A stretch of 64,000 nucleotides of DNA from Anastatus disparis. Lineage: Eukaryota > Arthropoda > Insecta > Hymenoptera > Eupelmidae. This document shows positions 23,392-34,569 of the stretch, piece after piece. The position numbers and the translations under genes were made by a program. Location: the NCBI GenBank assembly GCA_017163975.1, contig JAFFSR010000307.1, positions 620,001 to 684,000 on the forward strand, in the 5' to 3' direction. The notes beneath the pieces were generated by a model. It saw only the letters and a program-made list of their open reading frames with translations. It ran no database searches and was not told where the DNA came from. Position 1 is the first letter of the stretch. Every line of letters starts with the position of its first letter.

Positions 23392-23534
23392 TGTTAAGTC
23401 CTGGCTTGCACCAGAACTGAATAAAAGTGTGTATGTTATTTAATTATATTATTTAATTGTGTAGATATAAATATATATAATGATCTTTTGAAATATTAAA
23501 TTTATTTATAAAATGTCATAAAGATAGAGGTGTA
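23392..23534 (-). repeat. 5' LTR of the outer Gypsy, left piece
   Basis: Matches 779-836 and 1272-1356 of the other LTR. It is cut at 23534 by the Polinton-like element; the LTR resumes at 40315. Confidence 0.85.
23529..23534. repeat. 6-bp target duplication of the Polinton-like element, left
   Basis: GGTGTA here and GATGTA at 40315-40320. The empty site in the left LTR (about 1354) reads GATGTA. One base has changed in the left copy. Six base pairs is the Polinton/Maverick signature. Confidence 0.85.
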
Positions 23535-24054
23535 AGTAGAAAGGGGGCCTGTATGCTAGACACATATGACGTCACAGGGGTACGTGTATTCACGCCCGCG
23601 GGGCGAGTATTCCCGAGCTGGGGGTACGCGTATGACAGATCGGTCGTCTGAGGCGGCGCCTTATCGCTCGGCCTTATCTCGCTTCTAGATAATCGGGAAA
23701 TGGAATTTAGTAAAAAAATAATAAATGTTAATACTAAATAAAATAATAAATGAAAAAATGAAAAAATGTTAAAATCAGTGACAGTAAATTATTGAAAAAA
23801 AATTATTGAAAAAATTAGTAAAATTGAATTTTCAAGAAATAACAAGGAGGATATTGGGATTTTTTGAGAGTTTGTTACTTGGTATAATTTTAGAATATTT
23901 CAAGTTTTTTCTGTTTTTCATATTTTTGATATATTGCCGATTTTCAATATTTTCCTGTATTAATATATTTACGAATTTAAAGAGCGATATTTTACGAGTA
24001 AGTGGAAAAACGTAAAAGAGAAAAACCCTGAAAATCAACACTACACTGTACAAG

Positions 24055-24113
<59 letters not shown>

Positions 24114-24725
24114 CTTTACAACTGTGTGTGTCTGTCTAACCAGCTAGTATTAATGTATAAGCGTGTGTACAACAACGAGTGGAGATGTACGATTGGTGGA
24201 GGTAATAGCAGCGCCAGAAATAGAATGGCCCCTGTTAGAGCGAACGTTACACTTGTGTGTGTGCATCCGTACTCTAAAACTTGGGATGTTTATATTATGA
24301 CCTATATTATGCTGCACGACCAGTGCATTCGCTCTCGACTACATCGCTTACCCGCTCTCTCTCTCTCTCATCGTTCTCCTTGTCGTAAAAGCCGAAGTAC
24401 GTCGTACGGTGCCGAAGACTACCGAGGCTATGCCCTATAGAATACCCAATGACCGTCTTGCCCGGTATCTCCGGCCTTTTATATCGACTTTAACATGCAC
24501 CTTATGCTTAGATGGTGTATGCGTTACACCAATGTATGCAAATACTTCCCTCAATTGATTATTAAAAAAATATATTGTAATATACAATTCATTTTACATG
24601 ATATTCCTTTTTTAGATGGCAGAAAATTTTAATAATAAATGTTAATAATAAATAAATATATATCAATGATAATAAGTTATTAAAAAACTATATTTAAAAA
24701 TAAGTAAAAATTGAAGAAAAATTTT
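23535..24725 (+). repeat. Left terminal inverted repeat of the PolB element
   Basis: About 1191 bp, inverted and closely similar to 39109-40314. It contains a GC-richer outer part (TGACGTCA at about 23566), a (TA)n tract at 24060-24110 and a CTCT run. The open frame 24054-24440 begins in the (TA)n tract and is not conserved as protein in the other copy, so I regard it as noncoding. Confidence 0.9.
24060..24110. repeat. (TA)n microsatellite in the left TIR
   Basis: About 25 TA units. The right TIR has the equivalent tract at 39728-39789, which is slightly longer. Confidence 0.9.
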
Positions 24726-25395
24726 TATTATAAGAATGAAATATTAACTTTAGAGAATAATGATGGAAGGGTATAGAAATAAATAGAGATATATTGGTTT
24801 GATACATTTATTTTTTATAAAATTATTACAACGACGATACAAGTGTATAAGTTTCGGAGTCATACAACTTTGCAAGTCTTACATGTATTTTTTATTTACA
24901 CATATATTTAAAGTAAAAATTTTTTTTGTAGCCATTTCTTTCAGTATGGTGAAATAGCGATTAGTTTTTAACGCATATGTTTTTCTCTGGTCCCATAAGA
25001 AAGTAGTAATATTTACAGTTTCAAGTAAAACAAGCTTTCTATTTTCTACGAATAAGAGAGTAGTAATAAAAGCGATAGATATAATTAAAGAAGTTTTTGG
25101 TCACTGGAAAATAATTTATGATGTGATAAGACATATTCGAAAATTGAAAAGAATTTTCGTTACTATTAATTTATAGGCTTGCGATAAGATAATTATCAAA
25201 GAGAGGGATGACTAAATTTTCGGTTTCTTTTTAAAGATATAATTTTAAAAAGTGAGATAAGAAATGAAAAGATTAAAATTAAAAGAAAGTTGAGAAAAAG
25301 TTTTTTCATATTTTTTTAGGGTATGATAAGGTGATAAAAAAAATAAAAGTGTCTGGTAAGTGATTTTTTTTATTTAAAATAAGACAAAATGTATT
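24726..25395. other. AT-rich gap, no gene
   Basis: Between the left TIR and the first minus-strand gene. No coding or structural signal beyond AT-richness. Confidence 0.5.
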
Positions 25396-26184
25396 TTACA
25401 TTATTTGAGATTCAATTAAAAATTCATTAGAATTGATTTCGGTAAGTTCATCGTAAAATAATTCGTAGTGAAATACAGCTAATTCAAAATAAACAATATC
25501 AAAATAAAATTCTAGAAAAACGTTGTGTATCGAAGCATCGAATTTGCTTTTTACAATATCTTTAATTTGATACATATTCTTGTATAATATATTTTTCACA
25601 ATGAGATCGCCGTTTTTTCTTCGTAAATCTGAATCACTAACTAGAACTATTCATTCTTGAAGTATGTGATCCTTACAGTCATTAACTTGTTGCACAACAC
25701 GTTGAATATGATTAAATCGTTCGTCGATGCACACAGTAGCGTCTCTCAATCCATAAAATGTGCTTTTCTGCATAATTATGGCTGGTGAATAATTTTTTCT
25801 TTTCTTGCACTTATTTTCTGCATCATCCTCGTCGTTACTTTTTTTATCAAAAATAATTGATTTTGTTCCGTAAGATGTGGTAAATTTTAAATCTATTTTG
25901 TCGAGCTGAATTTTGGTTGGAGAGTTAAGACCTTCAGGTTTAAAATACATACAAATGTCTTGAAAATAATTTTGTAATTTGGACCATTTGGCCGAATCCA
26001 AAAGCAATCCATGTAAATGTTGGTTATTTCTTAATTGTACAGATGGCACAAAGGATTTATTTTCTTGATTGTAATGCAACCCAACGGTTGTTCTTTTAGT
26101 GGCTGAGTTATTGAGTGGATAAGTGGTTGTAAGTAAAGTAACGTTTGAAAACGTTTTCGGCTTATCATTATAAGTTTCGGTCAT
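25396..26184 (-). pseudogene. Unknown PolB-element protein A, one nonsense codon
   Basis: A 263-codon frame (26184-25396) with a single TGA at 25651-25653, 177 codons in; the remaining frame continues openly to 25396. The first part is polar with a conserved look (RTTVGLHYNQ, SYGTKSIIFD, a KKRK basic cluster at about 130, then CIDERFNHIQRVV). The C-terminal part is aromatic-rich (FLEFYFDIVYFELAVFHYEL). No family recognised and no membrane segment or signal peptide obvious. It starts at the stop of a 28-codon ORF (TAATG overlap). Either a nonsense-mutated gene or, less likely, two proteins with readthrough. Confidence 0.6.
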
Positions 26185-26267
26185 TATAATTTTAGTACTT
26201 GCTTATTTTTTTCTACTTCCTGGGAAGTCTCGAGATTTATTTTTCTTTTCAGTATAGCTTGATCCAT
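26184..26267 (-). CDS. 28-codon ORF overlapping the start of gene A
   Basis: ATG at 26267, stop TAA at 26186-26184. The A of the stop is the A of gene A's ATG, giving TAATG, an arrangement that permits termination-reinitiation. The peptide is short, charged and Lys/Glu-rich (MDQAILKRKINLETSQEVEK). It could also be the real N-terminus of gene A displaced by a frame shift. Not recognised. Confidence 0.35.
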   Translation of the reverse strand: MDQAILKRKINLETSQEVEKNKQVLKL

Positions 26268-26769
26268 TTTAAACGCAGCAGCCACTATATTTTACTTGAA
26301 AATTTTTCACACACTTGTCTGTTAGACCACAAACCCGAAAAAGTCGTAAAATTCAGTATTTTATTATTCTACAGTCGAGTAAAGTGTCGAGTAACGCTAA
26401 GATGATTCTTAGAGCGGTCAAGTTGCACGACTGTTGAGGAATCAGAAAAACTATGTGACTAGACCTTATAGGGTATAGGCATACATCGATATGTGCTGCG
26501 GAAGCGATAGAATGTTCTCGATAATCTCTTATTTAGTTTATGTATATTTTTATCTCGCATTCGAGTAATGATAAAAAAGAAGCTGGATCGAAAATAAAAT
26601 TTTATGGATCGTAAATATTATGCACTGTCTTATTGCGTAAGTGAAATATTTATCTTATATTTTAAAATTAAAGCTAAATTCAATACTTTGCGACTTTAAC
26701 TTTTAAGCTATGGTTTCATATCTTTTGAAAATATATTTGAAAACTCGGAAAAAAAAGAGGGTCAGAGGT

Positions 26770-26806
26770 TATAAAAATAAGAGTGCCATAGAAAAGAGTA
26801 TCAGTT
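26770..26806 (+). promoter_or_regulatory. TATA-initiator core promoter for gene B
   Basis: TATAAAAATA begins at 26770 and an arthropod initiator TCAGTT lies at 26801-26806, with the initiator A 33 bp downstream of the TATA start, the usual spacing. The gene B start codon follows at 26891. Confidence 0.55.
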
Positions 26807-26890
26807 CAACTCTAAACTTTACTACATTAGGAAGTGTTTTTCAAAGTTTTTTTCAAAAAATTGAAAATTTTTAAAAATTTTAAAATAAAA

Positions 26891-28054
26891 ATGGCATCTA
26901 ACGATCACTCTGTCGACGATATCCTCGTGATGAACGACGATGAAAAAACGGAAAAATTGCGAAGTGTCGTTGCGCGGCGCGTTGCCTTTTTGTGTATAGG
27001 CCAAGAACATTTTCGGCGTGTGTACAATGACGAGTGGTGGGATACGCTAATGTTAATGAGTTTTACAACATTAGCCGGTGAATTAACTGAAATTTTCGAT
27101 CAGCGGACAAATCCGCTTGAGATAGCAATGATGTATGATCTAGCATTGCGTCATAGTGAAACAGCAGTTGTTGTAGTCGGCGATATATTAGCTTACCGAT
27201 CAAGAACGAAAAGGCATCCATTTTACTTAAATCGAGTGCTTAAAAGATACCGTGAAATAAGTGACTAATTTTTATTGTATTTATAAAAATATTGTATTTA
27301 TAAAAATATTGTATTTATAAAAATATTGTATTTATAAAAATATTGTATTTATAAAAATATTGTATTTATAAAAATATTGTATTTATAAAAATATTGTATT
27401 TATAAAAATATTATATTTATACAAATATTGTATTTATAAAAATATTGTATTTATAAAAATATTGTATTTATAAAAATATTTATTATTATTATATACTAAT
27501 CTTTCTTTTATTTTTAGTGAGTAGATTTTTTGAAAATGATCCGAGGGATATACCAGATCACGCTAAAGATTTACACTTAGCGGGTGGTAAAGAAGAAGTG
27601 GTGCACTTGTCACGCATGGTACGTCTGTTGAATGCTGTAGAAGCTGAAAATAGATTCACTTCACCGGATGAGGCAGACGAGGAGACAGAAAAACAAGTAA
27701 TTAAATTAAATAGCAAAAGGAAACTAGCATCTTTCCAAACGTCATGGGACTGTGAGCCGTCTACTTCAGGGTACAAAAGAATGATTAGTAATGACAAAAA
27801 GATTGCCATGGCTGTACAAAAAGGTAATTAAAATAATTAAAAAATGAATATTATAAATACAATATATTGACTTCATGCTTCTAGTTTTTCGGGATAGTTC
27901 TCGATTACCATCGAGGAATAGTTTAATAAGTACAGGCCGTGATGTAGCCGATTGGGTGATTATACAATATTATAGTCAACCTAGATTTTATCCTCCCACA
28001 TCTGACGAAATAGAAAGATTATTTGAATGTTTTCGGGGAGAGCCAGAAGCTTGA
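26891..28054 (+). CDS. Unknown PolB-element protein B, three exons
   Basis: Exons inferred by GT-AG sites and phase: 26891-27260, 27518-27823 and 27885-28054, together 846 nt or 281 residues plus stop, open throughout. The start MASNDHS is chosen over the upstream in-frame Met at 26834 because the preceding codons are Phe/Lys-rich AT leader. Exon 1 encodes a helical domain with FRRVYNDEWWD; exon 2 a charged region (HAKDLHLAGGKEE); exon 3 a short aromatic part (ADWVIIQYYSQPRFYPP). Intron 1 holds a 17-bp tandem repeat. Exon 2 could splice in the same phase to the polymerase exon at 28138. No family recognised. This is one of the few undamaged genes of the element. Confidence 0.6.
27276..27490. 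repeat. 17-bp tandem repeat inside intron 1
   Basis: About a dozen copies of GTATTTATAAAAATATT, nearly identical, within the intron 27261-27517. Confidence 0.9.
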
Positions 28055-28137
28055 AGTTAGATTTTATATTTCAATATTTTTCATTACATGTAAAAATTTA
28101 TATACAAAATAAATTTTAATTATTTTTTTGTTTTCAG

Positions 28138-31100
28138 AAAATATTCAGCAGCAACAGCAGTCGCAACAACAGTCGTCACAACAACAGCAGCAGCAAGTCC
28201 AACAACAACAGCAGCAAGTCCAACAACAGCAGCAAGTCCAACAACAGCAGCAAGTCCAACAGCAGCAGCAACAGCAGCAACAAGAAATAGAAAACTCGTG
28301 CCATGAAGAAGAAAGTGTAATAGTGTGTGAAAATAGTGGTTCTATGAAACAAAATTATAATAACTACGATAATGTGCCGTGTGTTGTGCAAGTAGGTGCA
28401 GGAAGAAAAAACGAAGAGGAAGAAGAGGACGAAGAGGAAGAAGAGAACAGAATTGCTCATGGTAATGTACCAAAAATTAATGAATCTATGCGATACAATC
28501 GTAATTTTAGAATGACCTCTCGCGTTTTAGAATTAAAAATAAATGAACCTTTACACGTCGAAAATATAATTCAGTGGTTAGAGAGTGCTATGCGCGAAAT
28601 TGTAGTTAATGTTAAATCAAAGTGCGGTGAAAACTATAAAGTAGGAATTATAATTAGGTCGAAAGAATTTAATAAGGGCGATGCATATTTAAGTTTTCGA
28701 CACATTACAGATTTACATTTCGATAGCCTATGGAATTTATTTAGTAGCGTAATTCAAAGCAATAGTGATTTTAAATTATACGAAACTTTATTAATGGATA
28801 TCACGTATGTTGAGATACCGATTGGTAGAGGCGATTCGGAAACGTATAATTTTCTAAGTAATGTTAAAAATGGTGTTTTAAAAATTTCTAATACTGATAA
28901 TTTATGTTTACCGCGCGCGTTAGCATGTGGGGAAACTTTGAATAAAACAAAATAGTAGCGAAGAATGGAGAAAATCGTGGAAAAATATAAAAGCGACAGC
29001 ACAGCAAAAACTAAGAGCATTACAGTTACTCGAAATTGGTAATATAAATTTAAGCGAAAATGAAGGATATGGAATACGAGAAATTACGCGTTTCCAACGT
29101 TACTTTTCTCGTCAAAATGTATGCATAAAAGTTTACGAATATGAAACGTTTGGAACAGGTGTTTCGCCGATTTATGACGGTAGCGTAGACATACAACGCG
29201 ATTATAAATATTTTATAAATATTTTGTATTATAAAACCAGTAAACATTATGATTTAATTTTAAATCTTTGGGGCATGAAGGCAAAAATGTATTACTGTAA
29301 TCCCTGTAATGTAGCTTATAAAAAAATTTTAAGTCATAAGTGTAACAACGTCTGTTCTGCGTGTAATGGAATACTAAATTGTGCGAATAATAATAACATG
29401 GAAAACAAAATCCGATGCGATGATTGTGGGCGTGACTTTTATTCCCAAAAGTGCTTTACAAATCATAAAAAGGTAGGATCACTTTCGCGAAATGAAAAAA
29501 AAATAGATGTAAAAAATCAATTTGTGATAGCATAAAGATTTATCAAACGTGTTTAAAATTCTGCGATAAAACAAAGGGTAACATACACGAATGCGGGAAA
29601 AAATATTGTAACACTTGTAAAATTATTCATGATATAAATTCATTTTGTTTTATGCCGGTTATTAATAAAAGTAAAAAAAAAATAGTAAGTCACCGGAAAA
29701 TTGCTATATATTTACGATTTTGAAACGCGACAGGATGAACGATTAGGGGAATCTAACAATACATTTATACACATACCAAATTTATGTGTCGCACAGCTTT
29801 GTTGTGAAGTTTGTGCGGGAGAACCAGATATGCGCAGGTTGTGTAGTTTTTGTGGTGTTGGACAACACATTTTTACAGGGGACGAATGTTTAAAGAATTT
29901 TGTAAATTTTGCCGTCCGTACAACAAAAAGAAATTTTTCATCTTTTATTTGTATAGCGCATAACGCTAAAAGTTTTGACGTCCAATTTATTTCAAAATAT
30001 ATTTTGGATCATGAGAAAGAGTTGGTTCCTCATGTAATATTAAACGGTAGGAATATAATTAAATTACAAGTAGGTTTAACTAAATTCATTGACAGTTTAA
30101 ATTATATGCCAATGAAACTAGCTAATTTACCCAAAACATTCGGTCTTCCCGAAGGGGAAAAAAAAGGTTATTTTCCTCATTTATACAACACCAAAGAAAA
30201 CGAAAATTATATAGGACCATACCCTCCCTCTTCTGCGTATTCGCCCGACAGCATGAGTACCGACGATCGTATACAATTTTTCAAATGGTACAATAGCGTA
30301 GCACACGAAGAATTTGATTTGAGAAAAGAATTGATAGAATATTGTGTGCAGGACGTAAATATTTTACGACAAGCATGTATCATCTTTAGAAAAATATTTT
30401 TAGATATTGCTAATGTTGATCCGTTTAGCGAAAGCGTCACCATTGCAAGCGCTTGTTCCACAGTTTTCCGTAAAAAGTTTTTAAATGCCAACGAGATCGG
30501 AATAATACCTCAGTCTGGTTATTTAAGAGGGGGACAATATTCTCAAAAATGCGTAGAATGGATGCTATGGCAGGAGAATCTTTTCAAAAAAGAAATTATT
30601 CATGCCGGTAGAGCACGAGAATATTCTTTGATAGAAGGCCCGCGTGTTGACGGTTGATTAAATGATGATGAAAACGGAAAAGGGACTGTGTTTCAGTACC
30701 ATGGTTGTTTTTATCATGGATGCCCACGCTGTTTCAAAGAAAACAGAAACAATATATTGAATAGTGGGAAAACGTTTGCTCAACGATACGAGGAAACGCG
30801 TACCATGTCTAATAAAATAAAATCTTACGGGTATAATCTTATAGAGGTGTGGGAATGTGATTTCGATGAAAATATAAAAAATAATCCTAATATCAAAAAT
30901 TATATAAAAAATCACCCCAAGGCCGCTCGCGATGCATTTTTCGGCGGACGCACGGGTAATGTGGTTACCCATTATAGTGTATGTAATAACGAAAAAATAA
31001 ATTACATAGACCTGTGCTCGCTGTATCCGTTTATTTGTAAGACAGCTAGTTTTCCCATAGGACACCCGCAAATTTTTTCAACTACCGAATGCTTCGATCT

Positions 31101-32343
31101 AACAGGTGAAAACTTTGAAAACTTTTCACAAAATGTAGAAGGCCTAGTAAAATGCGATATTTTACCACCGCAGAATTTGTTTCATCCGGTTTTACCTGTA
31201 AAAATGCACAATAAATTACTTTTCCCGCTATGTAGATCCTGCTGTGAAAGTTTAAATCAAGATGATTGCTTTCACAGCGCTAAAGAGCGTATATTATCCG
31301 GAACTTGGGTTTCCGCTGAAATAAAAAAAGCTCTAGAGTTGGGATACGTATTGATAAAAATTTATGTTATTTGGCAATATCAAGTAACAAAATACGATCC
31401 CGACATTAGATCTGGCGGCCTATTCACTGAATATATTAATACATTTTTAAAAATAAAACAAGAATCGAGCGGTTGGCCTTCCGTTGTAAAAACAGAGGAA
31501 GAAAAAATTAATTATTTAAATAAATATAAACAAGAAGAGGGGGTAACTTTGGATTATGATAAAATAAAAAATAATCCTGGTATGCGATCTGTCGCAAAAT
31601 TATGCCTCAATTCATTTTGGGAAAAGTTTGGTCAGCGAGACAACCTACCTCAAACTTCGATAGTTCGGACTTTTCAAGAGTTTTTAAACTATTTGACAGA
31701 TCCGGAAAAAATAATTCAACATTGTTTGCCTATCAATGAGGAAGTAGTGTATATATCGTGGAAATACAAAGAAGAATGTATTTCCTCATCGCCTTGTACC
31801 AACGTAGTCATAGCAGCCTATACTACGGCACAAGCGCGACTAGAATTATACAAATATTTATATTGCTTGGGCGACAGAGTGTTGTATTATGATACAGATT
31901 CTGTCATATACCTCAGTCGTAATGATGGTAGCGAAGAATACGAACCACCGACAGGGCCTTTGTTAGGTCAAATGACGAACGAACTTGAGTGCTACGGTGA
32001 AAACGCGTATATAGAAACTTTTGTTTCAGTGGGGCCAAAATTTTACGGAATGCGTATAAAAACGGCGAGCGGAGAAACTTTTGATACATGCAAAATCAAA
32101 GGAATTCGATTGAATTATGAAAATACACTAAAAATAAATTTCGAGACTATAAAAGATTTAATTAAAAAATATCGCGAGTCTAATGATAATAAGAACGTAA
32201 TACGTATAACAAATAACGTAATTCGAAAAACTGCTATTCACGAAGTTGTATCGCGCACTGAAGAAAAAACTTGCTCGGTCGTTATTAAAAAAAGACGTTT
32301 TATTTCTAATGATAAATCGTACCCTTATGGTTTCAAAATTTAA
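28138..32343 (+). pseudogene. polB: Protein-primed family B DNA polymerase with Cys/His-rich N-terminus
   Basis: Replicates the element from a protein primer, as in Polintons and adenovirus-type systems. Begins after a TTTTCAG acceptor with a polyglutamine tract (about 28143-28290), an acidic stretch, and a helical N-domain ending DNLCLPRALACG. A Cys/His-rich region follows (CNPCNVAY, CSACNGIL, CDDCGRDFYSQKC, then CxxC/CxH pairs to 29650). Exonuclease motifs: YDFETR (29710), AHNAKSFD (29958) and YCVQDV (30340). Polymerase motifs: HGCFYHGCPRC, DLCSLYP (31008), KLCLNSFWEKFG (31598), YYDTDSVIY (31885). Lesions: one extra base in an A-run near 28950, frame shifts near 29522 and 29700, and TGA at 30655-30657. 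The final 551 codons are intact. Confidence 0.9.
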
Positions 32344-32530
32344 TTTTAACGAACGTTTTATTTTTATAGGAACTATCGAATTTCCTCGACGATATGGCGA
32401 TGAAGAATGCTGTAGCGATATAAATTGTCGCGTACCAAGATGTTATAGGCCCCAATATAAACAATCATTAGAAGGTATAGCCTGGCATAGAGTTATACAT
32501 AATTTAATTTTATTATAAAAAAATAATCAA

Positions 32531-32875
32531 ATGACCACGTATAAGCATATGTTGAGAACCATAGATTTATTAAAACATAATAATAATATTACTGTTTCTG
32601 TATTATTAAAAGGTTATTTTCGAAGACAAATTTGTGTCATGTGCGATAATGAAGTGTGTCGAGATCGATTTTGTTACAGAGTGTTAATAACGAAATGGGA
32701 CGAATGCAAAAGACTTTGTAAAGATGTTAATATATCGAAAATTGTTAACATAATCGATGAAAATAAGATCGATAGCGCTGTATTTACGATTAACAATATA
32801 AGACGACGAGATCGTTTACTATGTAGAATGAAGGATACTCGATGTCACATACATTACTGTGTAACGCGTGATTGA
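32531..32875 (+). CDS. Small Cys-rich protein of the PolB element
   Basis: 114 codons, open, 188 bp after the polymerase stop on the same strand. Cysteine pairs (ICVMCDNEVCRDRFC, then RLCRMKDTRCHIHYC) suggest metal binding. Not recognised, no signal peptide. Could be cotranscribed with the polymerase. A TTAA palindrome inserted just downstream. Confidence 0.5.
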   Translation: MTTYKHMLRTIDLLKHNNNITVSVLLKGYFRRQICVMCDNEVCRDRFCYRVLITKWDECKRLCKDVNISKIVNIIDENKIDSAVFTINNIRRRDRLLCRMKDTRCHIHYCVTRD

Positions 32876-32908
32876 ATTGTTAAAGTTGCGTCTGTAAATT
32901 TACATTAA

Positions 32909-33288
32909 GAGGAAGTCACGTATCTCCGTCCTTTTCTAATCAAAGAATTATTTTTTTGCAATAACTAATAACTTTAGCAAAAAATAAAGAGATAGCCCCA
33001 TCTCGTATAACAAAAAGCAATATTTTCTTTGAGGAGAAATAATTGATTTTATCTTTTCTTCTTCAAGAAAACCTTGAAAAACCAAATTGTTTACAATAAC
33101 CTCTATGTTTCAAGTTTTTCAAGGTTTTTTTGGAAACGAAGCAATAAAATCAATTCTTTCTCATCAAAGAAAATATTGCTTTTTGTAATACGAGATGGGG
33201 CTATCTCTTTATTTTTTGCTAAAGTTATTAGTTATTGCAAAAAACTCAATTCGTTGATTAGAAAAGGACAGATATATTCGACCTGCTC
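32909..33288. mobile_element. TTAA palindromic MITE, copy 2
   Basis: A 380-bp palindrome (GAGGAAGTCACG...CGACCTGCTC) flanked by TTAA (32905-32908 and 33289-33292). It is younger than the PolB element that contains it. Confidence 0.85.
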
Positions 33289-33292
33289 TTAA

Positions 33293-33658
33293 GAATATTT
33301 TGTAAAACTAATTGATAAATAATATGTAAGCCTATGTATTTTTTACATCAATGTATTTTTAATGATAAAAAATAAATTTTTAAAATGTACCCAAATATTT
33401 TTTATTTCTTTTATTGTTGAATATTTTATTTACAGGTTACCATCGTAATACAATTTTTTCTTATAAAAATAATGCTAAATTTTCTAATAAAATTATTTAA
33501 TATAAATAACATAATCTTCATTTAAATTATTTAATATGAATAACAATTTTAATTTGAATCACTTTTTTATATTTTATAAATATATTAATTAATGCACAAA
33601 TATTCATTGATAAAAATTCACCATTTTATATAATAAGTAGAAAAATAAACTTTATGTA
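33293..33658. other. AT-rich gap, no gene
   Basis: 3' flank of the Tudor-domain gene. No coding signal. Confidence 0.5.
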
Positions 33659-34492
33659 TCAATCTTTACAACATGGATCGTTTGGCCATATAGGATGGTG
33701 AAATCCTACGACGTCCCTCACAGCTACATCGAAAGCACATAGTGCGATATTTATATGGAGACTAGTGCCTGTATGTTTACTGGTACAAGATAAAAAAATG
33801 TAGTAAGTATTTTTCAATATTCTTTTTTCCATAAAATACGCATGTAAATTCTGGTTTTTTTTTAAATTTTCAAACAATTCGCATGCTCGTTTCGACCATT
33901 GATATCCCGTGGATGAAAGAGGTACAATTTTTCCCAATCCGCATAAAATTGCTCTCGGAGGTAATGTTAAAAATTGATGATCTAGTTCATAAATACCGTT
34001 TTCTTCATTTGTACGATACAAATTGAACGTGATTCCTGTATCGATCATTTTACAACGTCGAGGATTTTCTTCACAAGTCAGGCATCTTATCCATTTATTT
34101 CTACACTTGATTGCTATATTCATTCGATATTAAAAGAAAAATATTGTTAGTAAATTTATTTAAAATTTATTATAAAAAAATTATTTACTTGAATGTACTT
34201 ACTTTCAATTCCGATATTTTAAATTGTTTCAAACACACCGTGTCTGCAATTTCTGAAGTTTGAGTTTCATCTGTATCAAAAAATTTACGATTTGCAGTAA
34301 ATGCAATAAGTGCAAATAATACATTTCTCTTTCCAACGAATTATATTGAATATCTTCGTCACATAACTGCACGTAAAAAGACGACGGAGATGAAAAATGC
34401 GAGATCCGTACATTTTTCACTTTATCTATTAAATTTGTATGATGACGATTTTTAATGTTTAGTAATGAAATCATATTAAAAAAGAAAAACAT
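33659..34492 (-). pseudogene. Tudor-domain protein encoded within the PolB element
   Basis: Two exons on the minus strand: 34492-34203, donor GTAAGT, intron 34202-34114, exon 34113-33659 after AATATAG. Exon 1 holds RISHFSSPSSFYVQL, the usual start of an extended Tudor domain. Exon 2 gives NKWIRC, CKMIDTG in the position of the core DYG strand, then ELDHQFLTLPPRAILCGL and WSKRACELF, the C-terminal elements of extended Tudor domains. Such domains bind methylarginine ligands, often in Piwi/piRNA complexes. A frame shift near 34330 in exon 1 breaks the frame, though the second frame and the splice phase are consistent. Starts at 34492 or 34474. Probably captured from a host gene. Confidence 0.65.
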
Positions 34493-34569
34493 TTGTGTCG
34501 ACAGCGGTTAAGACGTATTCTTATTTCTTCGGCTACTTATTTTGACAACTCGTTAACTATAAATTTTAA

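Noticed and set aside
24054..24440. ORF in the left TIR and its partner at 39276-39710
   Set aside because: The frame begins in a (TA)n tract, amino-acid changes between the two copies are not conservative, and it ends in a CT-rich run. Probably noncoding TIR.
28176..28460. Minus-strand frame rich in Leu opposite the polyglutamine tract
   Set aside because: It is the complement of CAG/CAA repeats in the polymerase gene; no independent coding signal.
32246..32518. 90-codon ORF overlapping the polymerase end
   Set aside because: Mostly an alternate frame of the polymerase; the non-overlapping part is short and has no recognisable feature.
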